DNA of 64,000 bases from Oligoflexus sp. (GCA_014377445.1 JACMPP010000077.1:32358-96357); one strand, 5' to 3'; numbered from the stretch's first letter, positions 1-8,513 are shown. Numbers and translations: made by a program. The notes: generated by a model not told the origin, from the letters alone.

Positions 1-361
1 CAATGATCAACTTCACAAACTCATCGATAGGCTGGCCGCTGACAATGCTGACCTCAGCTTTGTCACCTACCACGCTTACGAGATCAACAAAGCCACTTAC
101 GAGGATCCAAAGGCGTTCGGATTCTCGAAGCTTGATGTCCCTTGTTATGTGGGTTCATTGAGCGGCAGGTTTTACGGCAAAGAGGAATTTTGCTCGGACC
201 CGATGGGCTATAAGTTCTGGGAATACCTGCATCCCAACACCCGCATGCAATGCTACTATGCCGCCCAATTCCTAGCGGACATCAGCGAGGGCAAACTTAT
301 CGGGGGTTATAGCAGGCAGCACACCATAGACCGTTGCCTGGCGATCAAGAACAAATCCTAG
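1..361 (+). CDS. SGNH/GDSL-family lipase or esterase, C-terminal part (5' end outside window)
   Basis: The reading frame is open from base 2 to a TAG stop and gives about 119 residues, so only the 3' end of the gene is present. The block FWEYLHPNTRM near the end matches the last conserved block of GDSL/SGNH hydrolases (usually FWDxxHPT), whose His is the catalytic base. The preceding AYGF-type segment (KAFGFSKLDVPCY) and the DPMGYKFW stretch are also typical of the lecithinase or thermolabile-haemolysin branch. Here the Asp before the His is replaced by Glu. The substrate is probably an acyl ester. The nucleophile block and any signal peptide lie upstream of the window. The gene converges on the GT9 gene, with only 6 bases between the stops. 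Confidence 0.7.
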   Translation, partial: NDQLHKLIDRLAADNADLSFVTYHAYEINKATYEDPKAFGFSKLDVPCYVGSLSGRFYGKEEFCSDPMGYKFWEYLHPNTRMQCYYAAQFLADISEGKLIGGYSRQHTIDRCLAIKNKS

Positions 362-367
362 TCTCGC

Positions 368-1471
368 CTAATCCATTCGCCTTACAAGCTCAGGAGCTAG
401 CTGAAAAACCCGTTCAGCGACCGATCCCGGGCTTTGATCCAACATGCAGCGAAAATGCCCCAGAGGACAACTTTGAGGGCCGTGCGCGCTGCAAGGACGA
501 CAGTCCAAAGCAATCTCAGCTATCGCCGCCCTTGGCGCCAAAGGACCAAATCCCAAGGCGGGCACCGTCGCTCCAAAAATCGCCAGGGTCGGAGTCCGGA
601 AAGCTGATGCATAGTGAAGGGGTGAGCTATCGTTGCTCACGAGAAGATTCAGTTGCAGAAAAATAGCCCTGAGATCATCAAGATTGGTCTTCCCTGCTAG
701 ATTGAGCACCCGCTGCCCCGAAAGCTTCGCATCCGAAGCGACATTCCCATCCAAATCCACAGCCATCTTTTCCACTATCTCAGCCGCTGGGATTTCATCT
801 TTGCTGCCCAGGATCAAGAGATTCGCATCACAGCTCTTAAGCAAAATCCTCGCCAGTGCACCATAGTTCTCCGATGGCCAGCGCTTGGTTCCCCATACGC
901 TGCCGGGAGCAAAAGCAACCAGAGGCTTGCCTGAGGCAAAGGCTCTCACCTGACTTTCGATCGCTCCTTGTGAATAAACTTCAAGAAAAGGACGACTCGC
1001 CTGAAACTCCTGACGATCGACACCCAGCGCTTCGAGGAGCAGCAAGATCCGCTGCGCTTCATGCAGAACCGCAACCCGAAAGACTCTCCTGGTGGCCAGG
1101 AATCCACACTGTGTTTCAAAATATGTGACTGTTGGAAGACCGATAAGGCGACAGAGAAAACTCGAACGAAAACTTTTATGAGTCTGCAGCATCCAGACAG
1201 CGCCGAGACTTAGAGCGGAAAGCTCTCTCTTGAGACGTCGCGCTTCCGAGCACAGGCTTTTTGCGCGCTTATCAAAGACCAGGGTCTTATCGAGATCACT
1301 GTGACCTTTGAGCGCCGCGGCCCCAATCGGTGTTGTGATCAGATATTGTTTGATATGGGGATAGTGCTCCCGCACAAAGCGAAATGCTGCCGTTGTAATA
1401 ACGATGTCACCCAGAAATCCGGTCTGCAACCAGACGATCGATTGCAATTTATGAAACTCACTCTCTCTCAT
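368..1471 (-). CDS. Glycosyltransferase family 9 (LPS heptosyltransferase-like)
   Basis: This 367-residue protein has the architecture of GT9 ADP-heptose:LPS heptosyltransferases. An N-terminal GxGDIVITTAAFR-type motif (residues about 17–30, TGFLGDIVITTAAF) is followed by a C-terminal nucleotide-sugar half. The latter has APGSVWGTKRWP (about 188–199) and VSNDSSPLHYASAF (about 280–293), which corresponds to the family's D-S-G/S-P-x-H donor-site motif. It likely adds heptose or a related sugar to the LPS core on the inner face of the inner membrane. Its start overlaps the stop of the upstream GNAT gene by 4 bases (ATGA), indicating translational coupling in a three-gene minus-strand operon. Whether it acts like WaaC, WaaF or WaaQ cannot be told. 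Confidence 0.85.
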   Translation of the reverse strand: MRESEFHKLQSIVWLQTGFLGDIVITTAAFRFVREHYPHIKQYLITTPIGAAALKGHSDLDKTLVFDKRAKSLCSEARRLKRELSALSLGAVWMLQTHKSFRSSFLCRLIGLPTVTYFETQCGFLATRRVFRVAVLHEAQRILLLLEALGVDRQEFQASRPFLEVYSQGAIESQVRAFASGKPLVAFAPGSVWGTKRWPSENYGALARILLKSCDANLLILGSKDEIPAAEIVEKMAVDLDGNVASDAKLSGQRVLNLAGKTNLDDLRAIFLQLNLLVSNDSSPLHYASAFRTPTLAIFGATVPALGFGPLAPRAAIAEIALDCRPCSAHGPQSCPLGHFRCMLDQSPGSVAERVFQLAPELVRRMD

Positions 1472-1935
1472 TGATCCGCCTCCGACTCGACTAATGCCCT
1501 TGAATAGATCAGAGCATCTTCTCCATCCTGATAGTAGCGTTTGCGCAAATGGATACGCTCATATCCCTGCCGTTCATAGAGACGAATTGCGGAGACGTTC
1601 GACAACCGGACTTCTAGATAAACAGAATCCGAATTAAATTTTGTTGAAGAAAAATTTTCAAAATCTTTCAGAAGACTTGCAGCCAATCCTTTACCGCGCG
1701 CATCGGCCCGTACATATATGTAGAAAAGTTCGGCGATGCCACCGATAACCCGACCGAAGGCAAAGCCTTGCCAATCCTCACCCTCCGGCACGCGATAGAG
1801 GAGAAAGGTTTGAGGAATTTTTAAAGACAATAAAAACTCTTCGAGTGGCCAAAAGGAGTCCTTCAAATATTTCTGACAGAACTGACTGAGAGCTTTTTGT
1901 TCGCTGTCACGTCCGGAATATAGATTGCTCAACAT
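1468..1935 (-). CDS. GNAT-family N-acetyltransferase (RimI-like)
   Basis: The 155-residue protein matches the GNAT fold. YIYVRADARGKGLAASLL (about residues 74–91) is the acetyl-CoA-binding motif A (R/Q-x-x-G-x-A/G), and LEVRLSNVSAIRLYERQGYE (about 107–126) is the motif B region typical of RimI-type protein N-alpha-acetyltransferases. It probably acetylates a small molecule or a protein N-terminus; the substrate cannot be read from sequence. It lies 12 bases after the SurA-N-like gene and overlaps the GT9 gene by 4 bases, so the three are probably cotranscribed. The family call is firm and the RimI assignment weak. Confidence 0.8.
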   Translation of the reverse strand: MLSNLYSGRDSEQKALSQFCQKYLKDSFWPLEEFLLSLKIPQTFLLYRVPEGEDWQGFAFGRVIGGIAELFYIYVRADARGKGLAASLLKDFENFSSTKFNSDSVYLEVRLSNVSAIRLYERQGYERIHLRKRYYQDGEDALIYSRALVESEADQ

Positions 1936-1947
1936 CTTAACATTTTC

Positions 1948-2544
1948 CTAATTCCGATAGGGCACTAGAGCCACATAGTCTTTGGCTTTGGTATAGAAGC
2001 GGTAGGAAGTGGCTTTGGCAAGGGCAAGGAACCAATCCGCCTCGGGATCGAGACGCGTAAAAGCATTTTCGTCTTGAGTTTTGGCCGCCGTGATTTGCTG
2101 TCGACTTCGGGTGTAGCCCTCGACACGAAAGAGCATGGCGAAGATGCGACTGATGTCCGCTTCCGAAAGTTGTCGGCCCCGGATGAATCGATCGAGCTCG
2201 GGAAACTTTCCCTGGGCATTCGTCAACGCCATCTCCGCCGAGGCCACGCGTTTTGAATCCGGTGCAAAAGACTCGAGTTTTTGCTGGTCATTTTCAAGTT
2301 GGGTATACACGATCATTTCATTTTTGAACTCTTCGACCTGCGCGGTCCAACTCTTAGAGGAGGGTAACCCGCTTCTCGGTTCCTCACCCATGGCTATCGT
2401 ACGCAGTAGTTCATAAGTCTCGAGTTGCTTCTGGCTGTAGGACTTGCCGTTTATCTCTACAATCAACCGATCGAGCAAGGATTGCTCCGCCATCAATGTA
2501 GCGCTGAAGAAGAAATACATGACTAAGCAAATAAAGTTCTTCAT
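1948..2544 (-). CDS. Exported protein with SurA N-terminal-like segment
   Basis: I place the start at the ATG preceding KNFICLVMYFFFSATLMAEQ, which is a Sec signal peptide with probable cleavage after LMA. An AGAGAG Shine-Dalgarno lies just upstream. A longer frame exists, but its extra residues carry no signal. The mature part begins LLDRLIVEINGKSYSQKQLE, which resembles the start of the SurA/PpiD chaperone domain (a short 'vNg..it..el' strand-helix). No PPIase domain follows. The rest (198 residues in total) is charged and helical, with a Y-rich C-terminus. It is probably periplasmic. A chaperone-like role is only inferred. It is the first gene of the GNAT/GT9 operon. Confidence 0.55.
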   Translation of the reverse strand: MKNFICLVMYFFFSATLMAEQSLLDRLIVEINGKSYSQKQLETYELLRTIAMGEEPRSGLPSSKSWTAQVEEFKNEMIVYTQLENDQQKLESFAPDSKRVASAEMALTNAQGKFPELDRFIRGRQLSEADISRIFAMLFRVEGYTRSRQQITAAKTQDENAFTRLDPEADWFLALAKATSYRFYTKAKDYVALVPYRN

Positions 2545-2710
2545 AGTTCTCTCTAATGATGACGACCGAAGTGGCTCCCCGACTAGGCTTGCGAAGTCAC
2601 AAGAAACCATTTCATGGATAAATTCTAAAAAACCAATATGGGGAATTCCCAAATTTTCACGTCATTTGCCACTTGAAGATTAAAAAATACGAATGCTGAG
2701 CTAGTAAATC

Positions 2711-2738
2711 TTGACAACAAACGTTTAGCCTGTAAACC
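2711..2738 (+). promoter_or_regulatory. Probable sigma-70 promoter of the HU gene with internal inverted repeat
   Basis: TTGACA at 2711–2716 is a perfect -35 box. A weaker -10 (TAAACC) follows at 2733–2738 after 16 bases. The spacer contains GTTTA-gcctg-TAAAC (2723–2737), a perfect 5-base inverted repeat overlapping the -10, which could be an operator. The HU start is about 50 bases downstream. Confidence 0.5.
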
Positions 2739-2787
2739 TTTAGCTGCGTACCCAAGTTCAATTTTTTTGATTCGATTGGAGGTTTCC

Positions 2788-3060
2788 ATGAACAAAGCCG
2801 AATTGGTTGAAGCCATGACAAAAGTCACGGGACTTACCAAATCTGATACTGAGAAGTCTTTGGACGCATTTATCGAAACCGTCACAAAGAACGTTAAGAA
2901 AAAAGACGGCGTGAAGCTCGTTGGTTTCGGAACATTCTCGGTTTCTGCGCGTAAAGCTCGTATGGGCCGTAACCCGCAAACTGGCGAAGAAATCCAAATC
3001 CCAGCGCGTAAAGTTCCAGTTTTCCGTCCAGGCAAAGAACTCAAAGAAGCAGTTAAATAA
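2788..3060 (+). CDS. hup: Histone-like DNA-binding protein HU
   Basis: This 90-residue protein is a full-length HU/IHF family member. It starts MNKAELVEAMTK, has GFGTFSVSARKARMGRNP (about residues 46–63, the beta-arm entry with the family signature) and ends in the usual helix (PGKELKEAVK). As a homodimer it bends and compacts DNA. The start was chosen at the ATG with a GGAGG Shine-Dalgarno 5 bases upstream; a longer frame begins 21 bases earlier without a ribosome site. A strong -35 box lies upstream and a hairpin downstream, so it is likely monocistronic. IHF is less likely because the sequence is closest to HU. Confidence 0.95.
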   Translation: MNKAELVEAMTKVTGLTKSDTEKSLDAFIETVTKNVKKKDGVKLVGFGTFSVSARKARMGRNPQTGEEIQIPARKVPVFRPGKELKEAVK

Positions 3061-3077
3061 GCTTCGATGAGAAGAGG

Positions 3078-3118
3078 GGGGTCTTTGTTCTAGCGAACAA
3101 GGCACCCTAACTTTTCTT
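3078..3118 (+). terminator. Hairpin terminator after HU
   Basis: TTGTTC and GAACAA pair across a TAGC loop, extended by GGGT/ACCC with an internal bulge. A T-rich tail (cttttcttcc) follows. It sits between the convergent HU and manA genes and may serve both. A pyrimidine-rich tract with CCTTCT repeats follows to about 3160. Confidence 0.55.
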
Positions 3119-3210
3119 CCCCTTCTCCTTCTCCTTCCCCTTGCATTCCTCTCGACTTCGTCATCCCAATTATTATCTAACAGCTAGCGAATTCTCAAAA
3201 ATCCAAACTA

Positions 3211-4290
3211 TCAAATTTTTGTCATACGTAAGTGACACGAGGCTGGGACGACCACAGCGAGATCAAAATTTTTTGTGGAGTCGATGAGCAAAGGCAGAGC
3301 TTCGAAGGGCACGAAACCAGGTTCCCCCCGAGAAACTTTGAGATTTTTGTTCCAATGCGCTTCGCCATCCAGACAAATCCAAGTTAAAAATCCTGAATCT
3401 GCGGATAAAAGAAGTTTCCCTCCCGCCTTCATTTGGATGCGGTGCAACTGATAATTATCATTTGCGGGGTAGCTCAGCACTTCGATGAGAGGCGAAAGCT
3501 TTTGCGTTTTGGCCTTCCGTCTTAAACTCGCTACGTAAGGAAGTCCAAGCTGTTTAGCCGGATCAATAAGACGCAGACCTTCTTCGATATGCAGCTCGCG
3601 AGCCTTGCCATTCTTCAGATCCAAGTCACCATCCGCGTTATAGCGACGTGACCAATCCCAGAAACGGTAAGTCTTTCCGGCCTTACCTGTTCGAATTCTC
3701 TGCGGCTCCAGAAGAGTGATACCCGCACCTATAGCGTGAATGACACCCGGTTGGATTTCAAAATAGTCACCTTCCTTCACAGGAACGAATTGCAAATAAG
3801 ATTTGATATCCTGATCGGCGTGCAGGAGTTTGCCGAGTTCTTCGCTTGTAATGGATTGACTGAAGCCAAGGTAGAGTCCTGAGCCCGGCTCCGCATCAAG
3901 CACTAACCACGACTCCGGCTTGCCACATTCGTAAGGTTTTAGAGAAGGATCCTCATCTGTGGGATGCACTTGAAGGGAGAGAGGCTGAGCCGCATTTACG
4001 AGCTTCAAAAGGATTTCGCAAGTTGCACCATAAGCCTTCACATAGGCCGGCGAAAGCATACGTTCAGGCTCTGCCATCACGAGATCAATCAGTGTCGTCT
4101 CAGTCCCCACAACCTTGGATGGGAAAGCTGGGTCGCACGAAACTTCCCACGATTCTCCAATCGCTGTGCTCTTTGGATCTTTGACCCAATTTTGCTTGTA
4201 GCGGCGTGCGATGTCGAAGCCGCCCCAAGGCGTCCGGCTCAGAGGCGTAAAGAGATTGGGACTGAGTTTGAGCGTCTGTTTCAAATCCAT
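3211..4290 (-). CDS. manA: Mannose-6-phosphate isomerase, class I
   Basis: The product (359 residues) interconverts mannose 6-phosphate and fructose 6-phosphate, feeding GDP-mannose and thus surface polysaccharide. The class I zinc-site motif QVHPTDE is near residue 94, followed by KPESWLVLDAEPG. PGVIHAIGAGITLLEPQ (about 187–203) and the TYRFWDW segment carry the remaining ligand and substrate residues. The start is set at MDLKQTL, which has AGGA 5 bases upstream and lies 2 bases after the HIT gene stop. A slightly longer ATG start would overlap that gene. It is the last gene of a gmhA–HIT–manA run. Confidence 0.9.
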   Translation of the reverse strand: MDLKQTLKLSPNLFTPLSRTPWGGFDIARRYKQNWVKDPKSTAIGESWEVSCDPAFPSKVVGTETTLIDLVMAEPERMLSPAYVKAYGATCEILLKLVNAAQPLSLQVHPTDEDPSLKPYECGKPESWLVLDAEPGSGLYLGFSQSITSEELGKLLHADQDIKSYLQFVPVKEGDYFEIQPGVIHAIGAGITLLEPQRIRTGKAGKTYRFWDWSRRYNADGDLDLKNGKARELHIEEGLRLIDPAKQLGLPYVASLRRKAKTQKLSPLIEVLSYPANDNYQLHRIQMKAGGKLLLSADSGFLTWICLDGEAHWNKNLKVSRGEPGFVPFEALPLLIDSTKNFDLAVVVPASCHLRMTKI

Positions 4291-4292
4291 GA

Positions 4293-4631
4293 TTATCCTG
4301 GAGGCCATGACAGTCGACGTCCGCCCAGGATGTGGGCATGGATGTAATCAACTGTTTGCTGCCCATCGCGACCGTTATTGAAGACGACCCGATAACCATT
4401 TTCCTCGAGACCGAGCTCTTTGGCTACGCGAGCTACCGCCTTAATATAATCACCGATTTGGGTTGGATCTGCACTGGCAAAATCAGCGAATCGCATCCAC
4501 TTATGTTTGGGTATCACTAAAACGTGCGTGGGAGCCTGAGGAGAAATATCGTGAAAGGCTAGAACCGTTTCGTCTTCAAAGGCGATGTTCGCCGGAATTT
4601 CTTTATTCAAAATTTTATCGAAGAGAGTCAT
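4293..4631 (-). CDS. HIT-family (HINT-like) nucleotide hydrolase
   Basis: A 112-residue protein of the histidine-triad superfamily, starting MTLFDKILNKEIPANIAFED as HINT1-type proteins do and ending GGRRLSWPPG. Family members hydrolyse AMP-lysine or other nucleoside phosphoramidates. The triad reads Y-I-H-A-H-I, so the first His of the usual H-x-H-x-H is Tyr, while the central nucleophilic His is kept. The start was chosen at the ATG with GGGTGG upstream; a 26-residue longer frame lacks family resemblance. It is flanked by gmhA and manA in one direction, probably as one transcript. Confidence 0.88.
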   Translation of the reverse strand: MTLFDKILNKEIPANIAFEDETVLAFHDISPQAPTHVLVIPKHKWMRFADFASADPTQIGDYIKAVARVAKELGLEENGYRVVFNNGRDGQQTVDYIHAHILGGRRLSWPPG

Positions 4632-4686
4632 ACCACCCACCCGTTGATCAAAGCGTGACCTCAGACAATACCAAGCTCCTGCGAGC

Positions 4687-5277
4687 TTATGCTTTATACT
4701 CGCTGCCAAACATTTCTCTTTCGATAAGCTCGATAAGCGTGTGAATCACCTTGATGTGCAGCTCTTGAACGCGATCCGCATAACGGCCCGCAGGCGTACA
4801 GATATCGACATCGGCAAGCTTGCCCAGTTCGCTATCAGGCTTGCCGGTAAGCGTGATGACCTTCATGCCAATCGCTTTCGCCGCTTGCACAGCTTTGATG
4901 ACATTTGCCGATTTACCGCTGGTCGAGATACCAAGGAGCACATCCCCCGGACGACCCTGGGCTTCCACAAAACGCGAGAACACGTAATCGAAGCCGTAGT
5001 CGTTGCCCACGCAGGTGAGATGCGCGCCATCGCCCATGGAGATCGCGCCGAGGGCGGGGCGATTCTCACGGTAGCGGCCTGAGAGTTCCTCCGCGAAATG
5101 AGTCGCATCACACATCGATCCGCCGTTGCCGCAGGAATAGACATGTCCCCGCGCCCGGAAACAGGTGGCGAAGAGCTGAGTGGCTTCGAGCATTTTCCTG
5201 TGGGCGTCTTCGTTGGCAATGAGGCCTTCGAGGGCTTGTTGAGCTTCACGAAAGCTAGCGCGTATATGTTCGATCAT
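4687..5277 (-). CDS. gmhA: Sedoheptulose-7-phosphate isomerase
   Basis: This 196-residue SIS-domain protein matches GmhA across its length. Seen are YSCGNGGSMCDATHFAEELSGR (about residues 47–68, the substrate loop and dimer interface), LLGISTSGKSANVIKA (the phosphate-binding SIS signature) and RVQELHIKVIHTLIELIE near the C-terminus. It converts sedoheptulose 7-phosphate to D-glycero-D-manno-heptose 7-phosphate, the first step to the LPS-core heptose that a GT9 enzyme such as the one at the window start would use. It heads the minus-strand group with the HIT gene and manA. Confidence 0.93.
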   Translation of the reverse strand: MIEHIRASFREAQQALEGLIANEDAHRKMLEATQLFATCFRARGHVYSCGNGGSMCDATHFAEELSGRYRENRPALGAISMGDGAHLTCVGNDYGFDYVFSRFVEAQGRPGDVLLGISTSGKSANVIKAVQAAKAIGMKVITLTGKPDSELGKLADVDICTPAGRYADRVQELHIKVIHTLIELIEREMFGSEYKA

Positions 5278-5454
5278 CGTTTACTCACTTTATAAAGAGC
5301 GTCGACCAAAAAGTTGGCTGGAAAAAGGACCCAGGTCCAAACGCCGTCTGTATGCGATATTGCCATAAGAAAGCAGCGAAGGCCAAAGCAAATTGCACAG
5401 CGCCCTTAGACGTGAAATACTTCCAGATTGCTATTTTCGAAAGGAATATATGCC

Positions 5455-6138
5455 GTGAGTAGCCTTCTTCGCCCTCTCCACATCGCCGTAATAGATCCAG
5501 GTTGTCGTGTCCCGGAATTAGATAACTACAACCGTCTGGTGCTTGGGTGTCCTGAAGTCCGCTTGAGCTACCACCTACCGGCTCTTTTTGGCATGAGCTC
5601 ACTGCAGTTTCTGGTGCAGAAGCCGGACGCCCTCATCATCTTTGGGTCCTCCGCTTCAGTCTACGATCAGCTCCCCTGGCAGGAGGAGCTTCACCTCTGG
5701 ATCAAGCACGAAATCGAGCAGGGCCTCCCCATCCTCGGCATTTGCTATGGTCATCAACTCATGGCCCATCTCTTTGGAGGCACAATTGGTTTTGCGACAG
5801 AGAGCCAGGAAAAGTTCAAAGGCCTGCGAACTGTTAATTTTTCAAAAAATGGATTTTGGACCGGCAAAAATGGTCGTTATATTGTATCGCATCGGGAGCT
5901 TATCACTTCGCTGCCGGAGAGCTTCGAAACTTGTGGATCGAGTCCCGTCTGTGAGCATGAACTGATCAAACACAAACAATTGCCCGTGTGGGGCATACAA
6001 TCGCACCCAGAGGCGGGCCCGGAGTTTATTCAGAACTCCACCATCCCATTGGACTCCGAAGAGCGTGAGCCCTTTGCTCCGGGCCAGGACTTCATGCGGA
6101 AATTCGTCCAGTATCTTGTGCAACAACGCATCCAGTGA
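5455..6138 (+). CDS. Class I glutamine amidotransferase (GuaA-like, stand-alone)
   Basis: The 227-residue product is a single class I GATase domain. The nucleophile elbow GICYGHQLMAHLFGG has the catalytic Cys at about residue 97, and WGIQSHPEAGPEF near the C-terminus supplies the His and Glu. No synthetase domain is attached, so it resembles the stand-alone 'GMP synthase-like' amidotransferases that hydrolyse glutamine or glutamyl compounds. The substrate is unknown. I chose a GTG start preceded by AAGGAA 8 bases upstream rather than the earlier TTG. A GC-rich hairpin follows the gene; it looks monocistronic. Confidence 0.82.
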   Translation: MSSLLRPLHIAVIDPGCRVPELDNYNRLVLGCPEVRLSYHLPALFGMSSLQFLVQKPDALIIFGSSASVYDQLPWQEELHLWIKHEIEQGLPILGICYGHQLMAHLFGGTIGFATESQEKFKGLRTVNFSKNGFWTGKNGRYIVSHRELITSLPESFETCGSSPVCEHELIKHKQLPVWGIQSHPEAGPEFIQNSTIPLDSEEREPFAPGQDFMRKFVQYLVQQRIQ

Positions 6139-6175
6139 CCTGTCGGTTCTAACAACGCTCCTATTGTATAGCATG

Positions 6176-6200
6176 AGGCCCCCGCACCAGGGGCTTTCTT
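6176..6200 (+). terminator. Hairpin terminator after the amidotransferase gene
   Basis: AGGCCCC and GGGGCTT pair around a short loop (cgcacca) and a pyrimidine-rich tail (tttcttccct) follows. It lies about 40 bases after the stop. Confidence 0.5.
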
Positions 6201-6342
6201 CCCTGTCCCCAAAGCCCAACTGTCCGCTGAGTTCAACAACCCAATCATTCCCGAAAGTCCGTAGGTGGGCAATTCTCACCCCAGGTATAAAAATTAATCT
6301 CCAATATTACAATGCTTTAGGGTCGAACTTGTACCCCTAGGC

Positions 6343-6369
6343 TAAATTCTTTTCCTGCCGGGACGAAAG
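6343..6369 (+). promoter_or_regulatory. Sigma-28 (FliA)-type promoter of flagellin
   Basis: TAAA at 6343–6346, then exactly 15 bases, then GACGAAAG at 6362–6369. The FliA consensus is TAAA-N15-GCCGATAA, so the -35 and spacing are perfect and the -10 matches at five of eight positions. The flagellin ATG is about 55 bases downstream. Confidence 0.6.
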
Positions 6370-6422
6370 AATGGTTACTGGGTTGCACGATGTGACTCGA
6401 ACATATGACAGGAGTTAACTGT

Positions 6423-7352
6423 ATGGGTTTAAGGATCAGAACCAATACCGCATCTCTCAACGCGCAACGCCGCTTGGGAAAATCGGTACAGAACGTTGAA
6501 GATTCGGCTGCTAAATTATCTTCAGGCAAGCGAATCAACAAAGCGGCAGACGATGCAGCCGGTCTTGCGATTTCAAGCAACTTGAGCTCCGATGTTCGGT
6601 CACTCAACCAGGCTAAACGAAACGCACAAGACGGTGTATCCCTCGTCCAAACAGCAGAAGGTGGACTTGAAGAAACCACCAACATGCTTACACGCCTTCG
6701 TGAACTCGCAGTACAAGGCGCGAGTGATACGATCGGTGAAACAGAACGCGGTTTCCTCGATAAAGAATTCGTCGCTCTAAAAGACGAAATCGACCGTATC
6801 GCTACAGCGACTGAATACAACGGCACACGATTGATCGTCGGTGACACGAAGCTTCCAGACGAAATCGCGAACCAAGAAGGAACTTTCCCACTTGAAGTTC
6901 AAGTCGGTAAAGACTACTTCGGCGGCGGAGGCGTCGACTCTGTCGACAACCGTAACCAAGTCAACATCATCAAAATCGACCTTGGTAAACTCAATGCATA
7001 CACAGACGGCGAAGGTTCTCTAGGAATCGGCCGCGCGGAAGAAGGCACACGAGTTAACACCAAGGCTTCAGCTCAAACATCGATCAACCAACTCGATGCA
7101 GCGATCGTAAAAGTCTCTGACTACCGCTCTTATCTGGGTGCGATTCAGAACCGATTCGGTAGCACAATCGACAACTTGTCAACAGCAACCGAGAACTTGA
7201 GCTCCGCGAACAGCCGTATCATGGATACAGACTTCGCCGAAGAGACCGCAAAATACACCTCTGCAAACATCCTCAAGTCTGCAGGTACTTCGGTCTTGGC
7301 TCAAGCGAACCAATTGCCACAAACAGCTCAAGCTCTCCTTCAGAATCTCTAA
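6423..7352 (+). CDS. fliC: Flagellin
   Basis: This 309-residue protein has both conserved flagellin ends. The N-terminal D0/D1 region starts GLRIRTNTASLNAQRRL and includes KLSSGKRINKAADDAAGLAIS. The C-terminal region includes NLSSANSRIMDTDFAEETA and ends QTAQALLQNL. The central variable domain is short, as in small flagellins of Bdellovibrio-like bacteria. It is secreted through the flagellar export apparatus and polymerises as filament. The start has AGGAG 8 bases upstream; the frame extends six codons further without a ribosome site. A sigma-28-like promoter precedes and a perfect 8-bp hairpin follows. No other filament gene is adjacent. Confidence 0.95.
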   Translation: MGLRIRTNTASLNAQRRLGKSVQNVEDSAAKLSSGKRINKAADDAAGLAISSNLSSDVRSLNQAKRNAQDGVSLVQTAEGGLEETTNMLTRLRELAVQGASDTIGETERGFLDKEFVALKDEIDRIATATEYNGTRLIVGDTKLPDEIANQEGTFPLEVQVGKDYFGGGGVDSVDNRNQVNIIKIDLGKLNAYTDGEGSLGIGRAEEGTRVNTKASAQTSINQLDAAIVKVSDYRSYLGAIQNRFGSTIDNLSTATENLSSANSRIMDTDFAEETAKYTSANILKSAGTSVLAQANQLPQTAQALLQNL

Positions 7353-7417
7353 GATTCTTAGGTATCTTGTTCCGGTTCTTGAAAGCTTTTTACCCTACTG
7401 TGTGAATCCGTCATAAA

Positions 7418-7440
7418 GGCGGGAGCTCTCTGCTCCCGCC
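7418..7440 (+). terminator. Hairpin after flagellin
   Basis: GGCGGGAG and CTCCCGCC form a perfect 8-bp stem with a 7-base loop about 65 bases past the stop. No T-run follows, so it may act as a transcript 3'-end stabiliser as much as a terminator. Confidence 0.55.
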
Positions 7441-7592
7441 TCCTGGATCGCAGGAGCTTTAGGGAACCCCAGAACGCTTTCACCCAATTATCCCCCCGTG
7501 TTCTCTCAAAAAACAATCCCCACATTGACCTTCAGCCTCGCCTCCATCAAGATAGAAGACGAACGCAATCTTTGCATTTTTTGAGGCTATTT

Positions 7593-8504
7593 ATGGACAG
7601 ACAGCGAACAATCGAGATCATTGGAGCTCCATCCGATCTCGGGGCCAATATACGCGGTTCCAATATGGGACCGGCATCCATCCGCATCGCCCATCTCAAG
7701 TCGAAAATTGAGCAACAGGGTTTTAAGGTGGTGGATCTGGGTGATCTCCACGTGCCGATTCGCGAATCGCTCATGGACGAAGTGAAAAAAGAATGTTACC
7801 TCGGCCCGATCCGGGAGATTTGCAAGAATCTCGCGACCATTACCGAAGGCATTATGGATCGCGGCAATATCCCGATCACGCTTGGCGGTGATCACAGTGT
7901 TGCCATCGGCAGCATCAGTGGAATCCTCCGCCATTTCGAGAAAAAGAAGCAGGAATTAGGCCTCATCTGGATCGATGCTCATGCGGATGTCAACACACCG
8001 ACGAGCTCTCCTTCAGGCAACATTCACGGGATGCCCTTGGCGGTCCTTCTCGGCCTCGGACACGACGAACTCACCTCCATAACGAGCAAAAAATTGCGGC
8101 CGCAAAACACTGCGCTCATCGGCATCCGCAACATCGATGTCGAAGAAAAAAGAATCCTGCGCGAAAGCGGAATCAAGTTTTTCACCATGCGCGACATCGA
8201 TGAAAAAGGCATGTTTTCCGTCATGCGCGAAGCGATCGAACACGCTTCGAACGGCACATCGGGTATTCATGCCTCCTTCGATATCGACGGTATCGATCCG
8301 CGCTATGCCCCCGGCGTCAGCACCCCCGTCAGCGGTGGACTGACCTTGCGCGAAGCTCATCTTTGCCTTGAAATGATTTATGAAACCAAGAAACTTGTGG
8401 GCATGGATCTGGTCGAACTCAATCCGGTGAATGACATCAATGCCCAGTCGGCAAATGTCGTCGTCGACTTGATACTCTCGGGCCTAGGAAAATCGATAGT
8501 TTAG
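7593..8504 (+). CDS. rocF: Arginase
   Basis: A 303-residue ureohydrolase with the binuclear manganese motifs in order: GGDHS (about residue 97), DAHADVNTPTSSPSGNIHGMP (about 127–147) and SFDIDGIDPRYAPGVSTPV (about 229–247). The NTPTSSPSGNIHGMP substrate loop is that of true arginases rather than agmatinases, so the reaction is arginine to ornithine plus urea. The start is the ATG with GAGG about 6 bases upstream; the frame extends seven codons earlier without support. The gene stands alone. Confidence 0.9.
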   Translation: MDRQRTIEIIGAPSDLGANIRGSNMGPASIRIAHLKSKIEQQGFKVVDLGDLHVPIRESLMDEVKKECYLGPIREICKNLATITEGIMDRGNIPITLGGDHSVAIGSISGILRHFEKKKQELGLIWIDAHADVNTPTSSPSGNIHGMPLAVLLGLGHDELTSITSKKLRPQNTALIGIRNIDVEEKRILRESGIKFFTMRDIDEKGMFSVMREAIEHASNGTSGIHASFDIDGIDPRYAPGVSTPVSGGLTLREAHLCLEMIYETKKLVGMDLVELNPVNDINAQSANVVVDLILSGLGKSIV

Positions 8505-8513
8505 GCATGATCG

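Noticed and set aside
1965..2219. Antisense and alternative-frame ORFs over real genes, for example over the SurA-N-like, tgt, aspS and miaB genes
   Set aside because: They are complements or shifted frames of clearly coding sequence, without motifs or ribosome sites of their own.
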